From Frateuria flava (lineage in GTDB: Bacteria > Pseudomonadota > Gammaproteobacteria > Xanthomonadales > Rhodanobacteraceae), in the NCBI RefSeq assembly GCF_017837635.1, contig NZ_JAGJRS010000021.1, forward strand, positions 274,024 through 338,023: a stretch of DNA of 64,000 bases, written 5' to 3'. A program made the translations under genes and the position numbers. Positions 17,366 to 25,026 of the stretch are shown here, piece by piece (position 1 is the stretch's first letter; each line of letters begins with the position of its first letter). Below the pieces are notes generated by a model that did not search any database, was not told where the DNA came from, and saw only the letters and a list, made by a program, of their open reading frames with translations.

Positions 17366-18565
17366 TTATTTGCGCGAGGCAACCTTCACTGCGCTGCCAC
17401 CGACGCCGGCAAGCTGGCGATCGGCGTCCAGGCTGCGGCTCTCCATCGCCACCCGCGTGGGGCTGACCTCCATTCCCGGCCGCACGTGCTGCAGGCCGTT
17501 GACCACCACCACGTCCTTGGCGGTGAGGCCCGCGGTGACCACGCGCAGCCCGTCGGCCAGCGGCCCCAGCGTGACCTTGCGGTAGGCGACCTTGTGGTCC
17601 GGCTCAAGCACGTAAACGAACTTGTTGCCCAGGTCCGTGCCGACCGCGCGCTCGTCGATCAATGCGCGCGGCTTGCTGCTGGGTGTACGCAGTTCCAGAC
17701 GTACGTACAGGCCCGGCGTGTAGCGGCCATCGTCGTTGTCGAACACCGCGCGCAGGCGCATCGTGCCGCTGTCGGCGTCGAGCTGGTTGTCGACGAAGTC
17801 GATGCGGCCGGCATGCGGGTAGCCCTCTTCATCCACCAGGCCCATCGCCACCTGCGGTGCCACGCCGCGCTCGCGACGGAGCTGGTCGAGCTTCAGGTAC
17901 GCGTGCTCGTCGACGGTGAAATAGGCATACACCGGGTCGACGCTGACCACGCGGGTCAGCACGTCGGCGGGCGTCACCAGGTTGCCGGGCGTGATCCGCG
18001 CGTTGCTCACGCGGCCGTCGATCGGCGCACGCACTTCGGTGAAGCTGCGGTCCAGCCGGGCCGCGTCCAGCGCCGCGCCGGTGGCCGACGCCTGCGCCTT
18101 CGCGCTGGCCGCCGCGGTGGCCAGGCGATCGGCCTCCTGGGTGGAGATCGCGTGCTGCGCCAGCAGCTTCTTCGCCCGCTCGGCGTTGGAGGCGGCGAGC
18201 TTCTGCTCGGCGCGCGCCTGCTCGAGGGTGGCGGCGAGTCGATCGACTTCGGCCTGGTACGGCCGCGGGTCGATGGTGAACAGCAGTTCGCCCTTGCGCA
18301 CCCGCGCGCCTTCCTTGAAGTGCACGGCGGTGACGTAGCCGCTCACGCGCGGATGCACGTCGACGGTGTCCACCGCCTGCAGGCGGCCGGTGAAGGCATC
18401 GGTGTCGCTGACCGGGCGCACCAGCGTCTGCGCCACGGTGACCGCGGGCGGCGGCGGCGCGCCGGTGTCCTGCGCGTGGCTTTCGCCCTGGCTGCCGAGC
18501 AGCGCCCAGCTGCCGGCCGCGACCGCCACGGCCAGGCTCAAGAGGATCCATCGCTTTTTCATCAT
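17366..18565 (-). CDS. RND efflux periplasmic adaptor subunit (MexE-like, HlyD family)
   Basis: A 399-residue membrane-fusion protein. It begins MMKKRW with one hydrophobic N-terminal segment (signal or anchor, about 6-25). A lipoyl half-domain ('VDVHPRVSGYVTAVHFKEG'), an alpha-helical hairpin (about 105-165, alanine-rich with 'AERAKKLLAQHAIS') and the second lipoyl half ('FTEVRAPIDGRVSNARITPGN') follow, then the beta-barrel and membrane-proximal domains. It joins the permease to the outer-membrane channel. It is the first gene of the operon and faces a LysR gene across 145 bases, the same set as mexT/mexEF-oprN. Confidence 0.92.
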   Translation of the reverse strand: MMKKRWILLSLAVAVAAGSWALLGSQGESHAQDTGAPPPPAVTVAQTLVRPVSDTDAFTGRLQAVDTVDVHPRVSGYVTAVHFKEGARVRKGELLFTIDPRPYQAEVDRLAATLEQARAEQKLAASNAERAKKLLAQHAISTQEADRLATAAASAKAQASATGAALDAARLDRSFTEVRAPIDGRVSNARITPGNLVTPADVLTRVVSVDPVYAYFTVDEHAYLKLDQLRRERGVAPQVAMGLVDEEGYPHAGRIDFVDNQLDADSGTMRLRAVFDNDDGRYTPGLYVRLELRTPSSKPRALIDERAVGTDLGNKFVYVLEPDHKVAYRKVTLGPLADGLRVVTAGLTAKDVVVVNGLQHVRPGMEVSPTRVAMESRSLDADRQLAGVGGSAVKVASRK

Positions 18566-18590
18566 GCGCTCCCGCGTCTAAATTAGTGCA

Positions 18591-18654
18591 CCGGTCGGTA
18601 CAGAACCGGCGAAGGCCCGGGAGAATAGGTACACTTGCCGGTATAGAAAACCGG
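18591..18654. promoter_or_regulatory. Two related dyads in the lysR/efflux divergent region (probable regulator sites)
   Basis: Dyad 1 (18591-18609) contains CGGT-ACAGA-ACCG nested in CCGGT...ACCGG. Dyad 2 (18638-18654) is CCGGT-ATAGAAA-ACCGG. The two share the core CGGTAYAGA..ACCGG and start about 43-47 bases apart, roughly four helical turns. Their place between the divergent genes and their symmetry suggest binding of a dimer or tetramer, most simply the LysR protein encoded at 18711. The core does not look like the published nod-box-like MexT site. Confidence 0.55.
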
Positions 18655-18710
18655 GGCTTGGTGCAATGCAATCGTGCCGCCGAGTCACGAATTACCCTGG
18701 AGTGGGCTCG

Positions 18711-19670
18711 ATGGAAGACTTCGCAGCAATTTCTGCCTTCGTCCGCGTGGTCGAGGCCAAGACCTTTGCCGCCGCTGCCGCACAGTTGGGAATGACCCCC
18801 TCGGGCGTCAGCCGCGCGGTGTCCCGGCTGGAAGAACGCCTCGGCGCGCGCCTGCTATTCCGCTCGACCCGCTCGCTGCGGCTGACCGACGACGGCGCGG
18901 TGTTCCATGCGCGCTGCAAGGACATTCTGGCCGACCTGGCCGAAGCGACCGAGGCGCTCGGCTACGCCAACCGCAAGCCGGTCGGCAAGCTGCGCGTGGC
19001 GGTGTCGCTGGCGGTGGGGCGCGCGGCGCTGATCCCGCGGCTGGCCGAGTTCGAGCAACGCTATCCGGATATCCGGCTGGAGCTGTCGATGAGCGACCTG
19101 CCAGCGGACTTGAACGGCGAGGGCATCGACTGCGCCATCCGCGTGGGCGAGCTGGAAGACTCCAGCCTGATCGCGCGCAAGATCGGCTACCTGCGCAACG
19201 TGGTGTGCGCCTCGCCGGCGTACCTGGCCCGCTACGGCGCGCCGCAGACGATCGACGATCTCAAGCAGCACCGCTGCATCAATTACGTCTATCCCAACGG
19301 CCGCCCGCGGCAGTGGATGTTCGACGGCGCCAACGGGCCGATCGCGGTCGACGTGGACGGGCACCTGCTGATCAACGACGCCGAGTCGGTGATCCAGGCG
19401 GTGGCCGCGGGGCTGGGGATCACCCAGGCGCCGCACATGATGGTCGCCTGCATGCTCGACTGGGGAAAGCTGCAGCTGGTGATGACCGACACCCGCTCCA
19501 CCGGCAAGCCGGTGTGGATCGTCTATCCGCAGAAGAAGCACCTCTCCGCCCGCGTGCAGGCTTTCATCGAATGGGTGCGCGAAATCTTCGAGCGGACCAA
19601 CGAGCCGCAGTTCCGGGCGCCCGTGGCGGCGGGAACGGTCAAGCAGGGCGTGCCGGCCGCGGCTGCCTGA
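18711..19670 (+). CDS. LysR family transcriptional regulator (CrgA-like), divergent from efflux operon
   Basis: A 319-residue DNA-binding regulator. The winged helix-turn-helix fills residues 1-60 ('FVRVVEAKTFAAAAAQLGMT', 'SRAVSRLEERLGARLLFRST'), followed by a linker helix and a type-2 periplasmic-binding-like effector domain (about 90-295). The domain pattern with 'DCAIRVGELEDSSLIARKIG' and 'CASPAYLARYG' fits the CrgA/AaeR branch. It likely controls the efflux operon transcribed away from it, and itself, through the dyads at 18591-18654. The ATG at 18711 has a GGAG site; an upstream start at 18666 would add 15 residues unlike the family. Confidence 0.9.
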   Translation: MEDFAAISAFVRVVEAKTFAAAAAQLGMTPSGVSRAVSRLEERLGARLLFRSTRSLRLTDDGAVFHARCKDILADLAEATEALGYANRKPVGKLRVAVSLAVGRAALIPRLAEFEQRYPDIRLELSMSDLPADLNGEGIDCAIRVGELEDSSLIARKIGYLRNVVCASPAYLARYGAPQTIDDLKQHRCINYVYPNGRPRQWMFDGANGPIAVDVDGHLLINDAESVIQAVAAGLGITQAPHMMVACMLDWGKLQLVMTDTRSTGKPVWIVYPQKKHLSARVQAFIEWVREIFERTNEPQFRAPVAAGTVKQGVPAAAA

Positions 19671-19725
19671 CCGCTGGACGCGGCGAGGGCTGACAGACAA
19701 CGCCAACCGGCGTGCGAGAGGCTCC

Positions 19726-19746
19726 CGGGCCGCCCTGACGGGCCCG
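19726..19746 (+). terminator. Possible hairpin terminator after the LysR gene
   Basis: CGGGCC (19726-19731) and GGCCCG (19741-19746) pair across a 9-base loop in the gap between the regulator and the next gene. The bases after it are ACTGCCTTTG, with only three T residues, so termination is weakly supported. Confidence 0.3.
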
Positions 19747-19766
19747 ACTGCCTTTGGGAGAACGCC

Positions 19767-20213
19767 GTGCATCATTTCGCTACAAGGGCATCGCTTTGCG
19801 CGTGCCTCCTTGGTCTGGGTTGGGCTGTGGCGCACGCGGCCGACCGCTGGCCGGCCTATCCGATGCCGGCCAGCGATGTCGCCCTCGACGCCGCCCTCAT
19901 GCGGATCAAGCTGCGTCCGACGTACATGGCTTGCCTGAAGCGCGGGCGCGACGCGGATGACGCTGTCGCCTGCATCCGCGCCGAGTACCCGTATCAACAC
20001 CTCCGCCTGGACCAGGCCTACCGGCGGCTTGCGTCGCGCATGGGCCCGTCGCGGCGGGCGCCACTGGACGACGAACAGGAGCGTTGGTTGCGCTGGCGCG
20101 ATGCCCGCTGCGGGCGGGAAGAGATCGACATGGGCATGGCCGCCTGCGTGATCGAGATGGACGCCGACCGCGCCACCGAACTCGAAGAGCGCATGGCCGG
20201 GTTCGCGGGATAA
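19767..20213 (+). CDS. Secreted LprI-like (DUF1311) protein
   Basis: A 148-residue exported protein with a signal peptide ending near residue 24 ('GLGWAVAHA'). The mature part has the LprI-N pattern: 'LDQAYRRLASRM', then 'DDEQERWLRWRDARCGRE', with cysteines spaced as in the family. Some relatives act as lysozyme inhibitors; most are uncharacterised. GTG start with GGGAG six bases upstream. It stands alone, convergent with the histidine kinase gene. Confidence 0.75.
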   Translation: MHHFATRASLCACLLGLGWAVAHAADRWPAYPMPASDVALDAALMRIKLRPTYMACLKRGRDADDAVACIRAEYPYQHLRLDQAYRRLASRMGPSRRAPLDDEQERWLRWRDARCGREEIDMGMAACVIEMDADRATELEERMAGFAG

Positions 20214-20248
20214 CTTCGGCCGTGTGGTGAGGCAGGCGCCGATCGCCG

Positions 20249-22153
20249 TCAGGCTTCGAAGGGGTGGGTCGGGGGCGGGTGCGGGCCGCCCGAGAGCAAG
20301 GCATGCACGCGGTGCGCCAGCTCTTCCAGCGTGAACGGTTTGCGCAACAGCCCGGCACCGGGGATGCGCTCGCCGACGCCCTCGGTGGCGTCGCGCGTGA
20401 AGCCGGTCATCAGCAGGATCTTCAGGCCCGGCCGCACCTGCCGCGCGATGTCGGCCAGCTCCCAGCCGGTCAGCTGCGCCATTTCCACGTCGGTGAGCAA
20501 CAGATTGATCTGCGGATGGGCGTCGAGCACGGCCAGCCCGTCGTGGCCACTGGACGCGGTGAGCACGCGGTACCCCAGTTCGGTCAGCGCCTCCGCCGCG
20601 AACACGCGCACGCCGATGTCGTCGTCCACCAGCAGGATCAGCGTGGTGCCGTCGCCGCGCGGCAACCCGCCGGTCGCGCGGTCGGCGCGCGCCGGCCCGG
20701 TCGCGGCCTCGCCGTCGGCACGCGGCAGATAGAGGCGGATGGTGGTGCCCCTGCCCACCTCGCTCTCGATGTCCACGTGTCCGCCGGACTGCTTGATGAA
20801 GCCGTACACCTGGCTCAGCCCCAGGCCGGTGCCCTTGCCGGCCGCCTTGGTGGTGAAGAACGGCTCGAACGCCTTGCGCCGGACCTCGGCCGTCATGCCG
20901 TGGCCGGTGTCGGTCATCGCGATCATCACGTAGGCGCCGCTGGCCACGTCGGGGCGGCCGCTGGCGAAGTCCTCGTCAAGGAACACGTTGGCCGTCTGCA
21001 CGGTCAGCCGGCCGCCTTCAGGCATGGCGTCGCGCGCATTGACCGCCAGGTTGATCAGCGTGCTTTCCAGCTGATTGACGTCCACCCGCGTCTTCCACAG
21101 GTCCGGTGACTGCTGCAGTTCGACGCTGTAGATGCCGCCGAGCGTGCGGCGGATCACCTCGGTGGTGCTGGCCACCACGTCGCTGGTCGCCACCAGCACC
21201 GCGTGCAGCGGCTGCTTGCGCGCGAAGGCCAGCAGGCGCTGGGTGAGTTCGCCGGCGCGGCGGGTCGCCTCCAGTGCGTAGCCGACGTAGCGGCCGACAT
21301 CGTGGTTGCCGCGCGCCAGGCGCGCCTTGAGCAGCTCCAGGTTGCCCATCACCACCGCGAGCATGTTGTTGAAGTCGTGCGCCATGCCGCCGGTGAGCGC
21401 GCCGAGCGCTTCCATCTTGCGCGACTGGCGCACCGCTTCTTCCAGCATCGCCTGGCGTTCGGTACTTCGCCGCAGCGCCTCGCTCGAGGCGAGCAGTTCG
21501 TCGCGCACCCGCATCATCATGCGGTGGCGTCGTGACATCTCGCGCAACGTCAGCATGGCCAGTCCAAGGATCGCCAGCGCGGAGGCCGAGGCGCCGGTTA
21601 GCACCCAGCGCGAGAGCAGGCGCTCGCGCGCCTGTTCGGCGACGATGCTGCGGTCGCAGTCGACCAGCATCGCCCCCACCAGCGTGCGGATGCGCTCCAT
21701 CAGCTGCATGCCCAGGTTGGACCGGACCAGATCCACTGCCGCCGCGTGGTCGCCACGGTCGTAGTAGGACAGCGTCTGCGCCAGCTCGGCCAGCTTGCCC
21801 GCGATCAGCGCACGCAGTTCGGGCAGATCGCGACGCCGGTGCGGATCCTCGACCTGCTGGTCGAGCGTCTGCATCAACGCCGTCAGTTGGGCGCGGGAGC
21901 GGGCGTACGGCGCCAGGTAAGCCTTGTCACCAGTCAGCAGGTACCCCCGCTGCCCGGTTTCGGCGCCCTGGATCGTCAGCATCGTGCTGCGAAGGGAGGC
22001 ACGCACCGCCTGGATGTGCTGCTGCTGTTCCATCTCCGCCTCGCGTGCCGCGGCCAGCACATAGGCCCCGGCCAGCAACGAGGTCAACAAGACGAAACCC
22101 GTCGCCAGCATGATTCGCGACCGCATCAGGCTTGGAGGTTTGTCTGCTGCCAT
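20249..22153 (-). CDS. Hybrid sensor histidine kinase with CHASE3-like sensor and receiver domain
   Basis: A 634-residue inner-membrane signalling protein. Two membrane helices (about 12-34 and 185-205) frame a helical periplasmic sensor with the CHASE3 signature 'GAETGQRGYLLTGDKAYLAPY'. A cytoplasmic kinase core follows: H-box 'TGGMAHDFNNML', N-box 'NLAVNARDAMPEGG', G-boxes 'DTGHGM' and 'GKGTGLGLSQVYG'. A C-terminal receiver carries the acidic pair 'LVDDD', the phospho-acceptor Asp in 'LLLTDVEM' and Lys in 'LLRKPFTLEE'. No partner regulator lies next to it. The start is uncertain; 22126 is an alternative. Confidence 0.9.
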   Translation of the reverse strand: MAADKPPSLMRSRIMLATGFVLLTSLLAGAYVLAAAREAEMEQQQHIQAVRASLRSTMLTIQGAETGQRGYLLTGDKAYLAPYARSRAQLTALMQTLDQQVEDPHRRRDLPELRALIAGKLAELAQTLSYYDRGDHAAAVDLVRSNLGMQLMERIRTLVGAMLVDCDRSIVAEQARERLLSRWVLTGASASALAILGLAMLTLREMSRRHRMMMRVRDELLASSEALRRSTERQAMLEEAVRQSRKMEALGALTGGMAHDFNNMLAVVMGNLELLKARLARGNHDVGRYVGYALEATRRAGELTQRLLAFARKQPLHAVLVATSDVVASTTEVIRRTLGGIYSVELQQSPDLWKTRVDVNQLESTLINLAVNARDAMPEGGRLTVQTANVFLDEDFASGRPDVASGAYVMIAMTDTGHGMTAEVRRKAFEPFFTTKAAGKGTGLGLSQVYGFIKQSGGHVDIESEVGRGTTIRLYLPRADGEAATGPARADRATGGLPRGDGTTLILLVDDDIGVRVFAAEALTELGYRVLTASSGHDGLAVLDAHPQINLLLTDVEMAQLTGWELADIARQVRPGLKILLMTGFTRDATEGVGERIPGAGLLRKPFTLEELAHRVHALLSGGPHPPPTHPFEA

Positions 22154-22325
22154 GGAGACGCCGCCGTGGACCGCCGGCCGGGGTGGCCGGCGCGCGGCGA
22201 TGGTAGGCACACCGGGCGTGCGCAAGGCGTGGGGGCCGGGCGACATGCGGCCCTCCCACCCGTCGCCGCCCACGCCTTCCCGGTGTAGGCTGCGGCGGCA
22301 GGTACGGGCCGGGGAGGGCGCAGGG

Positions 22326-23066
22326 ATGAGGGCGAGGCTGGCGAGGGGAGCGGTATGGCTGGCGGTGCTCGTGGTGCCCGGGTGGACGGCACGCGCAGCC
22401 GATGGACAGGTCGTCCGGACGTATCACCTGCAGGCCGGGCTGGACGTCGATGCGGCGGGCCAGGTGGCCCGGGTCGATCTGCCCGCGACCCTTCCCCCGG
22501 TGCTGGGTGAGCCGGCCCGGGCGTCGATCAGGCGCTGGCGTTTCAAGCCGCCCGTGCGCGCCGGACAGCCCGTCACCGCCCGCACCTACGCATGGGTCGA
22601 CCTGGACCTGGTCAAGCGCCTGGACGGCACCTACGGTGTAGCGGTGTCCTTCATCAAGAATGGACCCGCCCTTGCGCTCCAGGCGCCGCGTTGGCCCATG
22701 GAGCAGGGCGGCGGCAGCCTGACGATGGCGGCGGTGGTGCAACCGGATGGAAGCCTGACCGACCCCGCGCTGGTCGCCTCCGATTTCAGCAGTCCGCTTG
22801 CAAGAAAGGCGTTCGCACGTGCGGTGGAAGAGGCAGTACGGCACAGCCGCGCGCTGCCCGAGCTTGTCGATGGCAAACCGGTCGCCACCCGCGTGCGGAT
22901 CCCGATCGCCTTCCGGACGGCGAGCCCATCGGATGTCGGCGAGGCCAGGGCCGATGCGTCGGCGGCTCAGCCCGCGGCGCCGGCCAGCGAGTCGCCGGAT
23001 CTGGCGGGCCAGGCCATCGCACTGGACAGTCCGGTGCAGCCGCTGCCGCCCGGCCCCCGCGGTTGA
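22326..23066 (+). CDS. Secreted protein with TonB-C-like repeats, copy 1 of a tandem pair
   Basis: A 246-residue exported protein (signal peptide to about residue 25, 'VPGWTARA'). The mature part holds two halves that each resemble the TonB C-terminal fold: 'LDVDAAGQVARVDL' with 'SIRRWRFKPPVRAGQPV', then 'MAAVVQPDGSLTD' with 'PELVDGKPVATRVRIPIAF'. It ends with a disordered Ala/Pro tail closing on 'AIALDSPVQ'. TonB-like domains usually contact outer-membrane receptors, but there is no N-terminal anchor as in TonB. It is clearly paralogous to the next gene. Function unknown. Confidence 0.75.
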   Translation: MRARLARGAVWLAVLVVPGWTARAADGQVVRTYHLQAGLDVDAAGQVARVDLPATLPPVLGEPARASIRRWRFKPPVRAGQPVTARTYAWVDLDLVKRLDGTYGVAVSFIKNGPALALQAPRWPMEQGGGSLTMAAVVQPDGSLTDPALVASDFSSPLARKAFARAVEEAVRHSRALPELVDGKPVATRVRIPIAFRTASPSDVGEARADASAAQPAAPASESPDLAGQAIALDSPVQPLPPGPRG

Positions 23067-23145
23067 GATGACGCGCGGCGTCGGGCATTCCATTGACAGG
23101 CATTCCGCGCGCGGCTGCGGAAGCCATGCACGACAGGAGAAAGGC

Positions 23146-23964
23146 ATGAGTCCGATGGGCCGTATGTCCGCCACCGCGCCAGGCGCGGACGCAAGGGCCG
23201 CTGGCCAGCGTGACGGCAGGGGCAGGGTGGCGACATGGCTGCTGTGCGTGCTGCTCGCCGCGGGTGCCATCCAGGCACGCGCTGCGGCGGCCGACGCAGC
23301 GGTCGCGCGTGAGTACCGTGCCGAGGCGGCGCTGGACGTCGGCGTCGATGGCCACATCACGGCGATGGAGCTCACCGGCGAGGTGCCCGCGACCCTTGCG
23401 GGGCCGGCACGGCAGGCGATCGCGCGCTGGCGCTTCAAGCCGCCCGTGCGCGACGGGCATGCGGCGACCGCGCGCACCTATGTGCGCCTCGTGGTGCAGG
23501 TGGTGCAGCAGGCGGACGGCAACTACGGGCTGCGTGCGGTCTATCGTTCGAACGGCCCCAAGCTCATCCTCACGCAACCGCCCGCCTACCCCATCAACGA
23601 GCTTCGCCAGCGTGGGCAGGGGACGATCGTGATGGAGGCGATCGTGCACCCGGATGGCACGCTGGGCGACATCCACGCGGCCAGCCACCGCATCAACCAC
23701 CCCAATCCCGGCGCGTTCATCACCTCCGCCGAGGTGGTCCTGCGGCACGCCCACGCGCAGCCGGAGCTTGTCGACGGCCAGCCGGTGGCGACCCGGATCC
23801 AGCTGCCGTTCGTCTACGCGTTGAACCCGATCAGCCGTAGCGAAGCGCTTACGACCGAGGCCGGCAGGCAAGCTGCTGGCGCGTCGGCTGGTGGCTCCGG
23901 CCCGGTGGGCGAGGCGGTTGCGCTGGACAGCCCGGTCCAGCTGATCGCGGGGCCGCCGGGCTGA
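23146..23964 (+). CDS. Secreted protein with TonB-C-like repeats, copy 2 of a tandem pair
   Basis: A 272-residue protein with the same layout as its upstream neighbour. After a longer basic N-terminus comes a hydrophobic segment (about 28-46), then 'LDVGVDGHITAMEL' with 'AIARWRFKPPVRDGHAATAR', then 'MEAIVHPDGTLGDIHAAS' with 'PELVDGQPVATRIQLPFVY', and a tail ending 'AVALDSPVQ'. The shared blocks show a gene duplication that has diverged widely between them. CAGGAGAAAGG precedes the ATG. In-frame ATGs at 23155 and 23164 are possible alternatives. The 79-bp gap suggests co-transcription. Confidence 0.75.
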   Translation: MSPMGRMSATAPGADARAAGQRDGRGRVATWLLCVLLAAGAIQARAAAADAAVAREYRAEAALDVGVDGHITAMELTGEVPATLAGPARQAIARWRFKPPVRDGHAATARTYVRLVVQVVQQADGNYGLRAVYRSNGPKLILTQPPAYPINELRQRGQGTIVMEAIVHPDGTLGDIHAASHRINHPNPGAFITSAEVVLRHAHAQPELVDGQPVATRIQLPFVYALNPISRSEALTTEAGRQAAGASAGGSGPVGEAVALDSPVQLIAGPPG

Positions 23965-23979
23965 TCGCCGCGGGAAAGC

Positions 23980-24777
23980 TCAGACGCCGGTCGGCAGCCA
24001 GAGCAGCAAGGCCACGCCCAGCGCGATGCGGTAGATCGCGAACGGCGTGAAGCGGTGCGTGCGGATGTAGCCGAGCAACCACTTCACTGCAGCGAAGGCG
24101 ACGATCGCCGACACCACGAAACCGACGATCAGTGCGCTCCAGTCCTCGTGCACCGCGCCACCGTTCTTCACCACCTTGAGCAGCTCGTAGCCGGTGGCCG
24201 CGTACATCGTCGGGATGCCGACCAGGAAAGCGAACTCGGTGGCCGCGGCACGGTTGCTGGTGCCGGCCAGCAGCGCGGCGAAAATGGTCGCGGCCGAGCG
24301 CGAGGTGCCGGGAAAGACGCCGGCCAGCATCTGCGCGAAACCGACCAGCACCGCCACCGTCCAGGTCACCTCGCGCCGGTCCGGCCGGCGTGCCGCCACC
24401 GCTTCGGCGCCGATCATCCAGAAGCCGCCGATGACCAGTGCCCACGCGATCGGCGTGACCGTGTCGGGTAGGGTGAAGCCGGCCTTGACCGCGATGAACC
24501 CCAGCACCGCGGTGATCAGGAACGCGACCGTGAGCTTGGCCAGGTAGTCGCGGTTGGACGGTTCGCGCCATTGGGTCAGCAGCTGCCACAGCCGCTTCCA
24601 GTAGATCAGCGTCACCGCCAGGATCGCGCCGGCCTGGATGCCGATGTTGAACAGGTCCGAGCGCTCGCCCAGGCCGAGCTGCTCGGCGATCAGCAGGTGG
24701 CCGGTCGAGGAGATCGGCAGGAATTCGGTGATGCCCTCGATGATGCCGAGCAGGATGACGCGGATCAGGTCGCTCAC
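23980..24777 (-). CDS. uppP: Undecaprenyl-diphosphatase (BacA/UppP)
   Basis: A 265-residue polytopic inner-membrane enzyme that removes a phosphate from undecaprenyl diphosphate, recycling the lipid carrier for peptidoglycan and O-antigen; overexpression gives bacitracin resistance. The two signature sites are present: 'GIIEGITEFLPISSTGHLL' near the N-terminus (catalytic Glu and Ser) and 'MLAGVFPGTSRSAATI' (about 160-175). The start is taken as GTG 24777, preceded by GGAGAG, because it aligns with the family start; an ATG 33 bases upstream is possible. It is divergent from the glnA promoter region. Confidence 0.95.
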   Translation of the reverse strand: MSDLIRVILLGIIEGITEFLPISSTGHLLIAEQLGLGERSDLFNIGIQAGAILAVTLIYWKRLWQLLTQWREPSNRDYLAKLTVAFLITAVLGFIAVKAGFTLPDTVTPIAWALVIGGFWMIGAEAVAARRPDRREVTWTVAVLVGFAQMLAGVFPGTSRSAATIFAALLAGTSNRAAATEFAFLVGIPTMYAATGYELLKVVKNGGAVHEDWSALIVGFVVSAIVAFAAVKWLLGYIRTHRFTPFAIYRIALGVALLLWLPTGV

Positions 24778-24849
24778 TAAGGGCTCTCCGGTGGATCGGT
24801 AAAGCGGCATAGCTTACGGGGAAGCGGACACGGCGGCGTGAGGCCGGTT

Positions 24850-24889
24850 TGTGCCATTCAGGTGCAATCGTCAGGGCTGGAATGGTGCA
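24850..24889 (+). promoter_or_regulatory. NtrC-like enhancer sites upstream of glnA
   Basis: TGTGCC-ATTC-AGGTGCA at 24850-24866 matches the NtrC dyad TGCACC-N4-TGGTGCA at 10 of 13 fixed positions. A second clean half site TGGTGCA lies at 24883-24889. Both are about 100-150 bases upstream of the predicted sigma54 start, a normal enhancer distance. Confidence 0.6.
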
Positions 24890-24972
24890 ATCGCCTCCGT
24901 GGAGCGTACCCGTGCGCGACCGCGATCCCGCTCCGCAGCGCCATGGCGGCCGGCACCGACGGGAATGGGCGC

Positions 24973-24988
24973 TGGCACGCGCATTGCA
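24973..24988 (+). promoter_or_regulatory. Sigma54 (RpoN) promoter of glnA
   Basis: TGGCACGCGCATTGCA matches the -24/-12 consensus TGGCAC-N5-TTGCA at every fixed base, with GG and GC in the required spacing. Transcription would start near base 25000, leaving a leader of about 27 bases. With the NtrC-like sites upstream and ntrBC 3.5 kb downstream this forms a complete nitrogen-control circuit. Confidence 0.85.
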
Positions 24989-25026
24989 GTAACGCCCGCA
25001 TCTCTATCCCGTTCCGAGGCTCGCCC

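Noticed and set aside
13815..17585. A 1256-codon open frame on the plus strand opposite the efflux genes
   Set aside because: It mirrors the RND permease gene on the other strand; its translation is His/Arg/Gln-rich with no domain, as expected for antisense frames of high-GC genes. Similar mirror frames lie at 3795-6467, 26624-28318, 31614-34088, 37693-39840 and 48750-50486.
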